Shown here one piece after another: positions 44,059 through 53,312 of a stretch of DNA of 64,000 nucleotides. The notes beneath the pieces were generated by a model that ran no database searches, was not told the DNA's origin, and was given only the letters and a program-made list of their open reading frames with translations. This DNA comes from Nitrospira sp. (GTDB lineage: Bacteria > Nitrospirota > Nitrospiria > Nitrospirales > Nitrospiraceae), in NCBI GenBank assembly GCA_030123565.1, contig CP126122.1, positions 496,001-560,000 of the forward strand, read 5' to 3'. The translations under genes and the position numbers were made by a program. Position 1 is the first letter of the stretch, and each line of letters starts with the position of its first letter.

Positions 44059-45810
44059 TCATACGACTTCGCGGATTTTATTCTCGACCAGCGTCTTCAC
44101 GAGTCCCCACCGGTCCTCCGTTCCTCGCGCCATCGCCTTCGCGAACTGCCAGGCCTGTACGGTGGTGATCTTGCCGGGCAGGGGAGGCTCCAACGGATCG
44201 ATCACCGCCTGGACGACGACCGGGCCGGGAATGGCGAAGGCCTGTTGCAACACGGTTCGAACCTGACGGGGATCGTCGACCGTGAATCCTCTCGCTCCGC
44301 AGGACTCGGCAAAGGCGGCGAAGTCGATCGGTTGCAGCTCGACGCCGTATTGAGGATTGCCTTCGAAGGCCAACTGTTCCCATTTGATCATGCCGAGGAG
44401 ATTGTTTTTCAGTACTACGATCTTGACCGGCAGGGCATACTTCATGAGTGTCGCCAACTCTCCCATCAACATGGTGAACCCGCCGTCTCCCACAATGCAG
44501 ACGACTTGCCGCCCTGGAAAGGCGATGCCGGCTCCGAGGCTGTAGGGGAGGCCGTTGCCCATCGACGCCAAGTTGCCGGAAGCTGAAAATTCCATCATAC
44601 CCTTCATCGCAATATGGCGGGCGGCCCAGGTGGTCACCGTGCCGGTGTCGCAGCACACAATGGCATCGTCGGCCAGGAATTCGTTCAGGGCGCGCACGAC
44701 CACTTGGGGTTTGAGCGGCTGGTCCATGCGGGTGCCGCGTTCTTCCATCAGGTCATGCCACTGTTTCATCTTCCCCTGCGCCTCTTCGAGAAAACGGCGA
44801 TCGGTGTTCGGCCGTAGGAGGGGCAACAGGGCGCGAAGCACGTCCCAGCAATGGCCCACCAGTCCCACTTCGACGGGATAACGGAGGCCGATGCGGGCCG
44901 CATCCAGATCGATCTGAATGGCCCGAGCCTGCCCTGGTTTCGGATAAAACTCCAGGTAGGGAAAACTGCTGCCGGCGATGATCAGCGTGTCGCAGGTCTC
45001 AAGGACTTCCTGAGACGGAGCAGTGCCCAGCAGGCCGATGCCGCCGGTGGTCAACGGATGGTCGTCCGGCACCACGCCTTTTCCCAGGAGGGGCTTGACG
45101 ATCGGCGCGCCGAGCATTTCGGCGAGTTGCAGTAGTTCTGATTTTGCACCCAGACAGCCTCGACCGGCAAGGATCGCGATCTTCGATCCGGCAGCGATGA
45201 CGGAGGCCGCCGTGTCGAGCAGGGTTCGGGATGGGAGTGGAAGCGGGTCACTATAAAGATCGCCGCTGTGCCGGGGAATGTTGGCCTTGGACCGTTGATC
45301 GTCCGCGCTCCACTCTTGAATGTCCTTCGGAATCGTCAGGTGGGCGACCGTTCGTCTGGAGATAGCGGTCTTGACGGCTTCATCCACCACATTGCCGACG
45401 TGCGCCGGCCCCATCACACGCTCACTGTAGGCGGCGACATCGCTGAACAGCTTGTTCAGATCCACGTCCTGTTGATAATGCGTTCCGATCAAGTCGTGGA
45501 AGGTGTGTCCCGTGATGGCCAGCACCGGTTGGCCGTCGCATTTGGCGTCATAGAGGCCGTTCAACAGGTGGATGCCGCCCGGACCGGAGGTGGCGAGGCA
45601 AACGCCCAGCCGTCGCGTGAACTTGGCATACCCGCAGGCCGCCAGGGCGGCGGACTCTTCATGCCGCACCAGGATGAGTTTGATTTTGTTCCGATGCGTG
45701 CGAAGCGCTTCGTAGATGCCGTTGATGCCGTCGCCCGGCAGGCTGAAGACCGTATCGACGCCCCAGTCGATCAACCGCTCGATCAAGAGGTCCGCCACCG
45801 TGATCGTCAT
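44059..45810 (-). CDS. Thiamine pyrophosphate enzyme, pyruvate oxidase-like
   Basis: A 583-residue TPP enzyme. The N-terminal Pyr domain has the catalytic Glu (LILVRHEESAALAACGYAK) and GPGGIHLLNGLYDAK. The central FAD/DHS-like domain follows (KIAILAGRGCLGAKSELLQL). The C-terminal PP domain has the TPP motif IVGDGGFTMLMGELATL...LKNN. The overall layout is that of pyruvate oxidase/PoxB and acetolactate synthase. PoxB-type enzymes are quinone-linked and act in stationary phase, which would fit the context. The start chosen is the ATG with AAAGGA 6 bases ahead. It is coupled to the AI-2E gene upstream. Confidence 0.85.
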   Translation of the reverse strand: MTITVADLLIERLIDWGVDTVFSLPGDGINGIYEALRTHRNKIKLILVRHEESAALAACGYAKFTRRLGVCLATSGPGGIHLLNGLYDAKCDGQPVLAITGHTFHDLIGTHYQQDVDLNKLFSDVAAYSERVMGPAHVGNVVDEAVKTAISRRTVAHLTIPKDIQEWSADDQRSKANIPRHSGDLYSDPLPLPSRTLLDTAASVIAAGSKIAILAGRGCLGAKSELLQLAEMLGAPIVKPLLGKGVVPDDHPLTTGGIGLLGTAPSQEVLETCDTLIIAGSSFPYLEFYPKPGQARAIQIDLDAARIGLRYPVEVGLVGHCWDVLRALLPLLRPNTDRRFLEEAQGKMKQWHDLMEERGTRMDQPLKPQVVVRALNEFLADDAIVCCDTGTVTTWAARHIAMKGMMEFSASGNLASMGNGLPYSLGAGIAFPGRQVVCIVGDGGFTMLMGELATLMKYALPVKIVVLKNNLLGMIKWEQLAFEGNPQYGVELQPIDFAAFAESCGARGFTVDDPRQVRTVLQQAFAIPGPVVVQAVIDPLEPPLPGKITTVQAWQFAKAMARGTEDRWGLVKTLVENKIREVV

Positions 45811-45812
45811 GG

Positions 45813-47009
45813 TCATTCCTTTCGATTCCCGCGAGATGGTGAGGGTCCGGCGGCTCTGTGCGCGAGCCTGGGAAGAACCAGTTCCTGCGCCAGGATCTTG
45901 AGACAGGCCGCCACGGGAATGGCGAGCAGGAGCCCGTAAAATCCACCCAGCGCGCCGCCGATAAACACCACGAGCAAGACCGTCACGGCGTTCATGTCCA
46001 TGGATTGACTCTGAACCCATGGTGTCAGCAGCCAACTCTCGATGAACTGCACGACGAGATAGGCCAGAGACGGCCAGACGACGACCGTCATGAGGTCGAA
46101 GCTTCCGGCGCCGCTCGACAAGACATCCAAATACTTCAGGAGAATGGCCAACGGCCAGCCGACCAATGAGGCATAGGGAATAATGGTGAGAATGCCGGTG
46201 ATGAGACCAAGCAGAAACCAATAGCGTATTCCGGTCAGCGCCCACCCCAGGGAATAGAGGACAGCCGAGCCAAACGCGATCGCCAGCCGTCCCCGGAAGA
46301 AGCCGCTGACCGCATGGTCCATCCGTTGCACGATCTGCCTTGTCCTCGGGCGATAGTCGGCGGGAATGTAGCGCTTGACCTGGCTGATCGCGCTGTCGAA
46401 CTGCCAGGCGAAGAAAAAGAAATAGATGGGGATCAAGATGAACGCCAGGACGACATCGGCCGTCGTGCCGATGACCGTCCCGAGCACTCCGAATGCCTGG
46501 CCTGTGCCGGAGAACAGCGGCCTCAGGATCGAGAGCGGATCATCTCTCAGGCTCGTGGCGATGGTCGATAGGTGTTCCGAAAAATCGCCGAGGCGTATGT
46601 GATATCGCTGCGCGATACTCTGAAGATACCCCGGCGCTCGCTCCGCGAACGACTGGACCTGTTCGGCGAGGAGCGGACCCAGCCAGGTAATCAATCCGCC
46701 CATCACCAGCGCAGAAAGAAACAGCACGACGGAAATCGTGACGGGACGGGGAATGTGCCATTGCGTCTCCGCCCGTCTGATCAACGGGTTGAACAGGTAC
46801 GCCAGCAAGAGCGCGATCAGCACGGGAGTAAAGACTCCGCGCAGGTAATAGCCGAACCAGAGGAAAAAGAGGCCGCCACCCAGCCAAAGCAGGTCTCTGA
46901 TCGGCGTGATCTCCCACAGATGGCGATCGGCAGGAGGAGGGGAGGCTGTTTCCTCGGATGGCGATGGGGCCTTGTTTTCCGTCAGCAGGTCGGGGTAGTC
47001 CTGTTTCAT
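45813..47009 (-). CDS. AI-2E family transporter (TqsA/PerM-like)
   Basis: A 398-residue membrane protein with about eight helices. Characteristic pieces are GYYLRGVFTPVLIALLLAYL, ISVVLFLSALVMGGLITWLG, FGSAVLYSLGWALTGIRYWF, IPYASLVGWPLAI and the C-terminal VLLVVFIGGALGGFYGLLLA. The family exports autoinducer-2 or acts as sodium/proton antiporter; the substrate here cannot be told. It overlaps the TPP enzyme start region by a few bases and lies 33 bp downstream of the YihY gene. All three genes may be one unit. Confidence 0.9.
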   Translation of the reverse strand: MKQDYPDLLTENKAPSPSEETASPPPADRHLWEITPIRDLLWLGGGLFFLWFGYYLRGVFTPVLIALLLAYLFNPLIRRAETQWHIPRPVTISVVLFLSALVMGGLITWLGPLLAEQVQSFAERAPGYLQSIAQRYHIRLGDFSEHLSTIATSLRDDPLSILRPLFSGTGQAFGVLGTVIGTTADVVLAFILIPIYFFFFAWQFDSAISQVKRYIPADYRPRTRQIVQRMDHAVSGFFRGRLAIAFGSAVLYSLGWALTGIRYWFLLGLITGILTIIPYASLVGWPLAILLKYLDVLSSGAGSFDLMTVVVWPSLAYLVVQFIESWLLTPWVQSQSMDMNAVTVLLVVFIGGALGGFYGLLLAIPVAACLKILAQELVLPRLAHRAAGPSPSRGNRKE

Positions 47010-47042
47010 AGAAGCATCACGTCCCTTTCGTCTGAACTGTTG

Positions 47043-48017
47043 CTATGAGTCTTCGCCGACCGGTTCTGCTTGCGGGCCTCGCAGGCGCGAGGAACGAAGG
47101 GCGGCAGCCGCATGCTCGATCTGGGCGTTGATCTCTCCTCCGAGCAACATCACGACTCCGGTCAAATAAAGCCACAACATGAGGACGATGACCCCGGCTA
47201 TGGATCCATAGGCGGCATTATAATTCCCAAAGTGGTCCACATACGCTTTAAATCCGAGCGAGACTCCCACCCACAGGGAGACGGCACAGACGGAACCGGG
47301 AGTGACCCAGCGCCAGTCATGCTCCACATCGGGACACACATAATAGATGATCGCCAGGGCGAACAGCATCAACATCACGGCGACCGGCCATTGCAGGATA
47401 TGCCAGGCGATGAGGAACAGCCAGCCCAAGCCGACCATATCGGCAATCCATTCGCCGATGCGTGCACCATACAGGATCAATGTGATGGAGACGATGATAA
47501 ACCCGGCGAGCCCGACAGTCAGTAGGGTGGCGATCACTCTGACTTTCCAATAGGGTCGCGTCTCGTGGGCTCCGTAGACGACATTGAGGGCTTCCATAAT
47601 CGCCGTCACGCCGCTTGAGGAGGCCCAGAGCGCGCCTAGGAGCCCGAGCGACAGGATATCGCCGCTACTGCCCCTGACTACGTTATCCAAGTATTTCTCG
47701 AGCAGCGAGAGGGCATCAGCCGGCAACACGGTCCGGAGATATTCCATCAATTCCGGCATGGCCTGGTCGAGCGGAAACAATCCCATGAGCGCCGTGAGGA
47801 ACAGGAGGGCCGGAAAAAGAGCCAGCAAGAAATAATAGGCCAGTTGCGCGGCCCGTCCAAGAATCTCGTCCTTCTGACTTTCTTTCCACAAACATCGGCC
47901 GAAGTCCCTCCACCCCAGGCCGCCGAGTTTCCAAGGGTTCCAACGGGGGGAGGAACTGGTCAACGAAGCCGCCAAAAACTTATCTCCGCCTTGTCGAGGT
48001 GTTTGTTCGAGCGACAA
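47043..48017 (-). CDS. YihY/virulence factor BrkB family membrane protein
   Basis: A 324-residue protein with six transmembrane helices. The family hallmarks are RAAQLAYYFLLALFPALLFL, SSSGVTAIMEALNVVYGAHE, VGLAGFIIVSITLILYGARI, YYVCPDVEHDWRWVTPGSV and ASIAGVIVLMLWLYLTGVVM-like text near the end. Mistaken in the past for ribonuclease BN; the function is unknown, possibly lipid or solute transport. The best start is TTG at 48017, as no ATG lies near the N-terminus. Confidence 0.9.
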   Translation of the reverse strand: MSLEQTPRQGGDKFLAASLTSSSPRWNPWKLGGLGWRDFGRCLWKESQKDEILGRAAQLAYYFLLALFPALLFLTALMGLFPLDQAMPELMEYLRTVLPADALSLLEKYLDNVVRGSSGDILSLGLLGALWASSSGVTAIMEALNVVYGAHETRPYWKVRVIATLLTVGLAGFIIVSITLILYGARIGEWIADMVGLGWLFLIAWHILQWPVAVMLMLFALAIIYYVCPDVEHDWRWVTPGSVCAVSLWVGVSLGFKAYVDHFGNYNAAYGSIAGVIVLMLWLYLTGVVMLLGGEINAQIEHAAAALRSSRLRGPQAEPVGEDS

Positions 48018-48179
48018 TAGCCCTGTCGCGTCTTCAGCGATCAGGACGATGCTCCGGCTCTTACGGAATTACCGAAATGGTGCCGCTGGTTTTCCAGGAC
48101 GGCATATTTGATCTGATCTATCCCGCGCGTTGGGTATTGGAAAGAGAGTCTGCTCAATGGGTCCTGTACATGGTTCGCG

Positions 48180-48899
48180 TTATGGCGCTGCCGGATATTC
48201 GCCGGATGCGCGGTCTCGGGTTCCGTCGCCCTGTGTAGAGACCGAAGATTCTTTCCGTCGAGAAGGGCGATCGTCCTGCGGCAAGAGGACTGAAAGGTTG
48301 ATGCCCAAGGATCGCGCAATCTCGGGCATCATCTTTCGTGTGAATTCGACTATCAGCGCACTCCCCGCCCGCATCAGCACGGTCTTGACCTGCTCCGCTT
48401 CCTGGCCGAGTTCCCGCGACAGGGAATCCCAGATGTTCATTCCGTCCTGAGCCGATCGCCCCGCATGGGACCGTGGTCCGCTGGGATAGTAATCGTACAC
48501 TCCTTCCTCCTTGCCGGACGGTCGTGTTTGCCGATCGGACTCCTGCATGACCCTGGAGCCATGGGCACTTGGCGGGTAATAGGGATAGACCCCCCTGGGG
48601 TGAGCGCGACTGCGCAGTTCTAAAAGTCCTATCGTATAACCGGCGCAGAGGGCTCCCCCCAGCATGAGCCATGGATGTTCACCTACCTTCCGACTGGGAT
48701 CCAGAACCACCTTGGTCTTATCCAGCAGGTGATTGACGTTCTGTGTCGTATGGTCGAGCAGATGTGAAAACGTCATCGTTGCTCCCTCCGTCGTCTCCTT
48801 AATACGCTGTTCGAGTAATTCAAGCTTCTCGGCAATCGCGACTCTCGTATGAACGATGTTTTTCAGGTCCTGGTCGATAGCACGTGTTCTTTGATCCAT
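48180..48899 (-). CDS. Hypothetical membrane-associated protein (DUF3618-like N-terminus)
   Basis: A 239-residue protein. Residues 1-60 are a charged helix (RAIDQDLKNIVHTRVAIAEK). A short membrane segment is near 85 (WLMLGGALCAGYTIGLLEL). The middle is Tyr/Pro/Ser-rich and disordered (GVYPYYPPSAHG, GVYDYYPSGPRSH). A C-terminal helix follows (VKTVLMRAGSALIVEFTRKM). The N-terminus has the look of DUF3618-type proteins. The ATG at 48899 follows GAAGGA and overlaps the end of the holin-like gene upstream, so the two are coupled. Confidence 0.7.
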   Translation of the reverse strand: MDQRTRAIDQDLKNIVHTRVAIAEKLELLEQRIKETTEGATMTFSHLLDHTTQNVNHLLDKTKVVLDPSRKVGEHPWLMLGGALCAGYTIGLLELRSRAHPRGVYPYYPPSAHGSRVMQESDRQTRPSGKEEGVYDYYPSGPRSHAGRSAQDGMNIWDSLSRELGQEAEQVKTVLMRAGSALIVEFTRKMMPEIARSLGINLSVLLPQDDRPSRRKESSVSTQGDGTRDRASGEYPAAP

Positions 48900-49270
48900 C
48901 GGGCATTTTCCTTCAGAGAGTGAATGGCGCGGAACGGCCAGAGTCGTAGGCTCGCCCCCAATTTTGTCGTGTTGTACAGAAGCACGCCGGATCCCACGGC
49001 GGACAATAGTCCCACGATTCCATAACAGGCCCATAAGGTCAGGGGGGTGTACGTGTGGAGCCAATGAACCAGCGTCAGGAGAATGGACGTCGTGGCCATG
49101 AGGCTCAACAGGAAGCCGATCCCGGCTTGAAACAGTCCCAGGACGAACTTGCGGAGTTCGTACTGTATTTCGTGCCGAGCCAGTCTGATCTCTTGCTCAA
49201 AAAGGCTTCGCATGTCGGCGGCAAGACCGCTCACCAGTGCGGCAATCGAGATCGGATGGGGTTTATCCAC
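48863..49270 (-). CDS. Phage-holin-like (PF07332) membrane protein
   Basis: A 135-residue protein. An N-terminal amphipathic helix (LFEQEIRLARHEIQYELRKF) is followed by two transmembrane helices (FQAGIGFLLSLMATTSILLT and LTLWACYGIVGLLSAVGSGV). This is the actinobacterial holin/YqjE-like family, which is not necessarily viral. It starts at GTG 49270 behind AAGGAACG. It stands between an ElaB/YqjD-like gene and the DUF3618-like gene, the usual YqjD-YqjE-YqjK type grouping. Confidence 0.82.
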   Translation of the reverse strand: MDKPHPISIAALVSGLAADMRSLFEQEIRLARHEIQYELRKFVLGLFQAGIGFLLSLMATTSILLTLVHWLHTYTPLTLWACYGIVGLLSAVGSGVLLYNTTKLGASLRLWPFRAIHSLKENARWIKEHVLSTRT

Positions 49271-49291
49271 GGGCGTTCCTTTGTGCTCGGT

Positions 49292-49642
49292 TCAATCGGC
49301 GCGGACGCGAGACAACAGATAGCCGCACCCCAATCCGAGGAGGAGTGTTTGCAGCGGATACCGCCGGATGAGAATTTCGAGATCTTCCACGATACCGCTG
49401 AGGCCCTGTTGCTGGAGATAGAGGGGGGTCTGTTTTGCGCCCCGCGAAACGGCATCTGCCGCCTCACCCGCTTTACCGCCTTCGGGCAGCTGTTCCCGCG
49501 GGCTGTCGGCGGCGGATTTCAAGGCCTCTCCCGCCCGCTTCGTCTTTCGATCGGCGGATGCAATCGTATCGGCGGCGGCTTCCTTGATGGTCACCTCTGC
49601 CTGCCGGCCTGTTTCTTCCAAATTCATTTTCTCCCCTTCCAT
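49292..49642 (-). CDS. ElaB/YqjD-like membrane-anchored protein
   Basis: A 116-residue protein: a charged helical body (TIKEAAADTIASADRKTKRA) followed by a C-terminal membrane segment (YPLQTLLLGLGCGYLLSRVR). E. coli ElaB/YqjD have the same plan, bind ribosomes at the membrane and are induced in stationary phase. GGAGGAGGGG precedes the ATG at 49642. It is the first gene after a shared-motif promoter, followed by the holin-like and DUF3618-like genes. Confidence 0.75.
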   Translation of the reverse strand: MEGEKMNLEETGRQAEVTIKEAAADTIASADRKTKRAGEALKSAADSPREQLPEGGKAGEAADAVSRGAKQTPLYLQQQGLSGIVEDLEILIRRYPLQTLLLGLGCGYLLSRVRAD

Positions 49643-49740
49643 GAGCCCCCCTCCTCCAGTCAATGGCGGTGATTATTGATACGCTGTCCGCTCCCATACA
49701 TTGTGCGAGCGACGGTTTTTGTTCGGCTCCCCACCTTCTC

Positions 49741-49785
49741 AGAGTAATGTGGCCTTCCGCCTTCCTGAACTGGGCAAAGCCCTAG
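49741..49785 (-). promoter_or_regulatory. Palindrome-type promoter for the ElaB/holin-like unit
   Basis: Minus strand: CTAGG-N6-CCCAG (49770-49785; flanks GAACTGGG on the plus strand), 23 bp, TACTCT (49746-49741). The distal CTAG is the edge of the repeat region. Confidence 0.75.
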
Positions 49786-49861
49786 CAGCCTGTTGAAAAA
49801 TCATTTCCACAGCCTTGAAAGATCGAACCGCAGTGCGTCGCGGACAGGACCAGAAGCGCTC

Positions 49862-49988
49862 ACAGGATGTTCAAAAAGGCCGTCCAGCGAGGCCGCAGCG
49901 AGCGAAGAGGCGAATCGTACTCTGCGCCGTACGTAGAGCCTCTGAGCGACGCGAGAACAAAGCTGGCGGGCTTTTTCAACATCCTGCT
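49862..49988 (-). repeat. MITE-like palindromic repeat, copy 2 (inverted)
   Basis: This copy is in the opposite orientation to 5256-5380 and alike over its full length. Ends are imperfect inverted repeats (ACAGGATGTTCAAAAAGGCC and GGGCTTTTTCAACATCCTGC). The larger block 49782-49990 begins and ends with CTAG and holds an extra terminal fragment (CAGCCTGTTGAAAAATC), so it may be nested. No credible gene lies inside. Confidence 0.75.
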
Positions 49989-50022
49989 AGGCGCATGGCG
50001 CAGCTACGCTCATACGTAGGTG

Positions 50023-51126
50023 TCATCGAGTGGGAGATTGCGTGTGTACCTGTTTCGGTCTGGGCACCGGCGGGCGATGGATCTGTAGCCGAACGTCCGG
50101 CCTGGTGCGTTTGGCGGGGAGACGAAGGGGAACCGTTCGTCCCAGCCGGGCCGAGCGGTGCAACGCTTCGATGATCTGCACATCGATGAGTCCTTCGACC
50201 CCGTTTGGTTCCGGCTGCCGATCTTCCCGCACGCAAGCGGCAAAGTAGATCAGTTGAGGAGCAAATTGGTCGCCTGGTTTGAAGGTACGTATGCAGGTCT
50301 TCCCGTCGATGGTAATGGAGGCTTTCAGGCTGCCGATACATTCGTATGCCGGCTCGACGCGTACCCGGCCTTTCGTCCCCACGATTTCATACATGGCGGC
50401 ATCCGCCGCGCCGAAGCTGCAGGTGAAGGCGGCCAGGCGATCGTGGGGAAAACGCAGGACCGCGCCGGCCGATTCCTCCACGTTGTGAAAGCGTCGGTCA
50501 TTTCCGCGACCGACCATGGCCGTGACTTCCATCGGCTCGTCGCGGAAGAGGTACCTTGCGGCGTTGATGCAGTAGATGCCGATGTCGTAGAGGGGTCCGC
50601 CGCCCAGTTGTGATTTGAGTCGGATGTCGCCGGATCGAACCTGTTGGGTGAACACCGAATGGAACAGCCTGGGTTCGCCCAATCGGCCGGAATGCAGCAG
50701 CGCGATCGTCTGGAGATTACAGGCTTCGAAATGCAATCGATAAGCGACCATCAATTTGACGCAAGAAAGTTCGGCGGCACGAAGCATCTTGCGGCAGTCG
50801 CCGGCGGTGACTGCCAGGGGTTTTTCGCAGAGGATATGAACGCCCGCCTTGGCTGCCCTCACGGCGTACTCACGGTGGAGGCTGTTGGGGAGCGTGATGT
50901 AGACGGCATCGACCTTACCGCTGCGCAGACACTTCTCGTAATCCTTATATGCATAGGTCCGGGTGACGCCGTATTGCTTGCCGAGGGCGCGGCGTTTCAC
51001 GGCATCGTCCGACACCAGCGCGGCGAGCCGAGCCGAGGATTTCGCATGGGCAAAGGCGGGGAGGACGGCGACCTGGGCGATATGTCCGAGTCCTACAACG
51101 GCGAATCGCAGAGGGGCTCTGCTCAT
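50023..51126 (-). CDS. Gfo/Idh/MocA family oxidoreductase
   Basis: A 367-residue NAD(P)-dependent sugar or polyol dehydrogenase. The Rossmann motif FAVVGLGHIAQVAVLPAFAH is at the N-terminus. EKPLAVT (about 98), with the conserved Lys, sits at the cofactor site. The C-terminal domain has GGGPLYDIGIYCINAARYLF, the typical GGGxxxDxGxY motif. It is nearest in look to glucose-fructose oxidoreductase-type members, without a signal peptide. It starts 1 bp after the hemerythrin stop, so the two are on one transcript and likely coupled. Confidence 0.9.
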   Translation of the reverse strand: MSRAPLRFAVVGLGHIAQVAVLPAFAHAKSSARLAALVSDDAVKRRALGKQYGVTRTYAYKDYEKCLRSGKVDAVYITLPNSLHREYAVRAAKAGVHILCEKPLAVTAGDCRKMLRAAELSCVKLMVAYRLHFEACNLQTIALLHSGRLGEPRLFHSVFTQQVRSGDIRLKSQLGGGPLYDIGIYCINAARYLFRDEPMEVTAMVGRGNDRRFHNVEESAGAVLRFPHDRLAAFTCSFGAADAAMYEIVGTKGRVRVEPAYECIGSLKASITIDGKTCIRTFKPGDQFAPQLIYFAACVREDRQPEPNGVEGLIDVQIIEALHRSARLGRTVPLRLPAKRTRPDVRLQIHRPPVPRPKQVHTQSPTR

Positions 51127-51127
51127 T

Positions 51128-51583
51128 CTACAAGTCTCCTCGCCCTTCCGGCGAAGGAATGTGATAGGTCGCCTTTTCCAGAGCCGCCGGAAGCAGGTCG
51201 CGCTCTTCCGCGACGAAATGTGCCTGGACGGTCTGCATCATGTCCTCGAAAAATTCATCCAATGCCCGATCGTCGTCTGCTTCGGCATGCTGCAATTCCC
51301 ACATCATCGCCTTCACCTCTTCATGCTCGAGCAATGCCTCTTCCACCATTCTTCTCTGCCGATCCCCCCTGTTTCGGATGTCTCCATACAGCAGCTCTTC
51401 TTCCGTTTGGAAGTGGGCGGCAAGCTGATGGAGAATTTGTTCCACGATCGCATGCCGTGAATCCGCGGGAGCGGAGAGATAGTGACGAAATAACGTCAAG
51501 ATGTTTCGATGGTCGTCTCGCACCATTTTTCTGATTCGAGCGGCGGTCTGCAAAGCCCACGCGAAATGTGTATGTTGCGTCAT
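51128..51583 (-). CDS. Hemerythrin HHE-domain protein
   Basis: A 151-residue four-helix protein. Ligand pattern: His in MVRDDHRNILTLFRHYL, His...Glu in LAAHFQTEEELLYG, His in EALLEHEEVKAMM, and His...Glu in VQAHFVAEERDLLP. HHE proteins hold a diiron site for oxygen, NO or iron sensing and repair. The ATG at 51583 follows GAGGAGG. The longer frame (from 51679) runs through the promoter and is rejected. It heads a two-gene unit with the oxidoreductase. Confidence 0.9.
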   Translation of the reverse strand: MTQHTHFAWALQTAARIRKMVRDDHRNILTLFRHYLSAPADSRHAIVEQILHQLAAHFQTEEELLYGDIRNRGDRQRRMVEEALLEHEEVKAMMWELQHAEADDDRALDEFFEDMMQTVQAHFVAEERDLLPAALEKATYHIPSPEGRGDL

Positions 51584-51642
51584 GATACAAACCTCCTCGC
51601 GCATCGATAGTTCACTGTCCGCCGTGGTTCTATTCAGCTGTG

Positions 51643-51687
51643 ACCGTACCAGACGCAAGGCAATGTGCGAACTGGGCAAGACCCTAA
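51643..51687 (-). promoter_or_regulatory. Palindrome-type promoter for the hemerythrin unit
   Basis: Minus strand: TTAGG-N6-CCCAG (51672-51687), 23 bp, TACGGT (51648-51643). The plus-strand reading GAACTGGGCAAGACCCTAA closely matches the site at 49770. Confidence 0.7.
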
Positions 51688-51759
51688 TCGATGCGGAATA
51701 GGGGAGGGCGGCGGAGCCGGGACGCCAATGTGTCGCCGGCTCCGCTTCCGGGCAGCGGG

Positions 51760-53235
51760 TTACCGGACGTCCTGCCGCAACAGGGCTCGCGTTCCGTTTC
51801 TTTCCAGCGTCACATGGGCCGTGGCGCCGGCGGTTCCTTCCAGCAGAATGGTCGCCATCAACCCCTGCGGGGATGATTGGGCTCGATCGGGCTGTTGTCG
51901 CGTCACGAGGATGTCCATCGTGAGGTCGCCCGACCGGTGCGTTCCCGTGATGGCCTGTTTCATGCGGTCAACCTGGGCGGACAGATCGATTGCCAGGGCC
52001 TGCCGGAGTTTGTCGTGGAGTCCCCGATCGACCTGTTGCCAATAGCCGACACGAATGGTGTCGATCGCCGTTTTCGATTCGCCGGCCATTTGCAGATCGG
52101 GGATCGAAAGACTTTTCCCTCCGTCATCCAGGCGAGGTGTGCCCCAATAGTAGATCGTCCCCTTGAGATCGCCGCTCGTTTCGACCGTTACCAGAACGCG
52201 GCCGTTGGCATCCGCGGCGGATATGCGTTCGACCACGGCCGTCTCCGCCGCCGTGTTATCGAGAACAATCGTTTGATGGAACAGCCGGTTCTGTGCCTGA
52301 TGGGTGAGCAGTTGGTACGAAATCGGGATCCTCGCCAGCATCCTGAACGGTGCGTTGTCGGACGGCAGGGTTCCGGAATTCACGAGGGCGACGGTGGGTG
52401 GCGCTTCCGGGCAGGTCGGTTCATAGGTGACGAGGGGCATTTGTTTCGCCGTGCCGAAGATGATCGTGTCTTGAGTCGTGCCTTTCTGCCGCCCCACCGT
52501 CACCTCTCGCGGGTTGCCGTAGAGACAGGCGCGGGTGTTGAGCGCCGTCACCGGCAGGGACAGAGGTCCTTCGAGATCGTCCCATAGGCGTTGGAAAGGA
52601 ATGCTGAAGGCTTCGGGCTGCACGGCTTCCGCCAGGGCGATCTTGATCTCAGGGAGCGCGAACAGTTCGGGCAACTGATCCTTGACGGAGATGTTGAACA
52701 TGTTGCAGCGTCCGTCGCTTTCCGGTTTCAGTTCGACCGCCAGGTGAGATGGTTCGAAACCGAACGCCACGGATTCCTGATCCTGCATGAAAACGAGTGC
52801 GCCGGTTGCATCCAACGTCGTATAGATCGGCTCCAGCCGGCAGGCCCGCGAACTCCCGCGCGCCTCGATCTCGCCTTTGTACTCCGCATGGATCGCGACG
52901 AGGCCGTCCTGGATACGGACTTGCGGGTCGCCGTTCCTCACGAAGGTCCAGCGAAACTCCTGCTCGAACGGATGTCCCGCCTCCGTGACGCGTTCCGGTA
53001 CCGCGTCGCGAATGGCGGTTTGAATCGGCGTGAGGTCGGTTGTGATCCGGACCGGCACCTGGGAAATCGGAGCCCGTGATTCTTCCTTGTTCATCACCGC
53101 GAAGGAAGGCATGGCGCTGGTGATGGGAGGCGGAACCGGCTTGGTCGAAGAGCGTGGAATGGAATGGCTGCAGGCGCCGGTGAAGAGGAGGATGAAGAGC
53201 AGCACCGGGACGATGAATCGAATAGAGTGCTTCAT
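51760..53235 (-). CDS. DUF4403 family lipoprotein
   Basis: A 491-residue protein. The signal peptide ends in a lipobox (LLFTGAC). The body has two related tandem halves typical of DUF4403 (TDLTPIQTAIRDAVPERVTE, YKGEIEARGSSRACRLEPIY, then SYQLLTHQAQNRLFHQTIVL). The family resembles periplasmic lipid-binding TULIP-like proteins in predicted topology, but the function is unknown. The ATG at 53235 follows GGGAGGC. It is in line with two further small lipoproteins upstream. Confidence 0.82.
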   Translation of the reverse strand: MKHSIRFIVPVLLFILLFTGACSHSIPRSSTKPVPPPITSAMPSFAVMNKEESRAPISQVPVRITTDLTPIQTAIRDAVPERVTEAGHPFEQEFRWTFVRNGDPQVRIQDGLVAIHAEYKGEIEARGSSRACRLEPIYTTLDATGALVFMQDQESVAFGFEPSHLAVELKPESDGRCNMFNISVKDQLPELFALPEIKIALAEAVQPEAFSIPFQRLWDDLEGPLSLPVTALNTRACLYGNPREVTVGRQKGTTQDTIIFGTAKQMPLVTYEPTCPEAPPTVALVNSGTLPSDNAPFRMLARIPISYQLLTHQAQNRLFHQTIVLDNTAAETAVVERISAADANGRVLVTVETSGDLKGTIYYWGTPRLDDGGKSLSIPDLQMAGESKTAIDTIRVGYWQQVDRGLHDKLRQALAIDLSAQVDRMKQAITGTHRSGDLTMDILVTRQQPDRAQSSPQGLMATILLEGTAGATAHVTLERNGTRALLRQDVR

Positions 53236-53312
53236 GATGAGCCTCCCTGACAGGACATGGCCTCTGCGGCGGTTTTCGCGCACGCGAGTCGCTTCGGTTC
53301 GATGGGACGGAC

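Noticed and set aside
45817-46245. N-terminal extension of the TPP enzyme frame
   Set aside because: It lies within the AI-2E transporter gene and has no similarity to TPP enzymes.
51584-51679. N-terminal extension of the hemerythrin frame
   Set aside because: It crosses the -10 box of its own promoter, and a strong ribosome site stands before ATG 51583.
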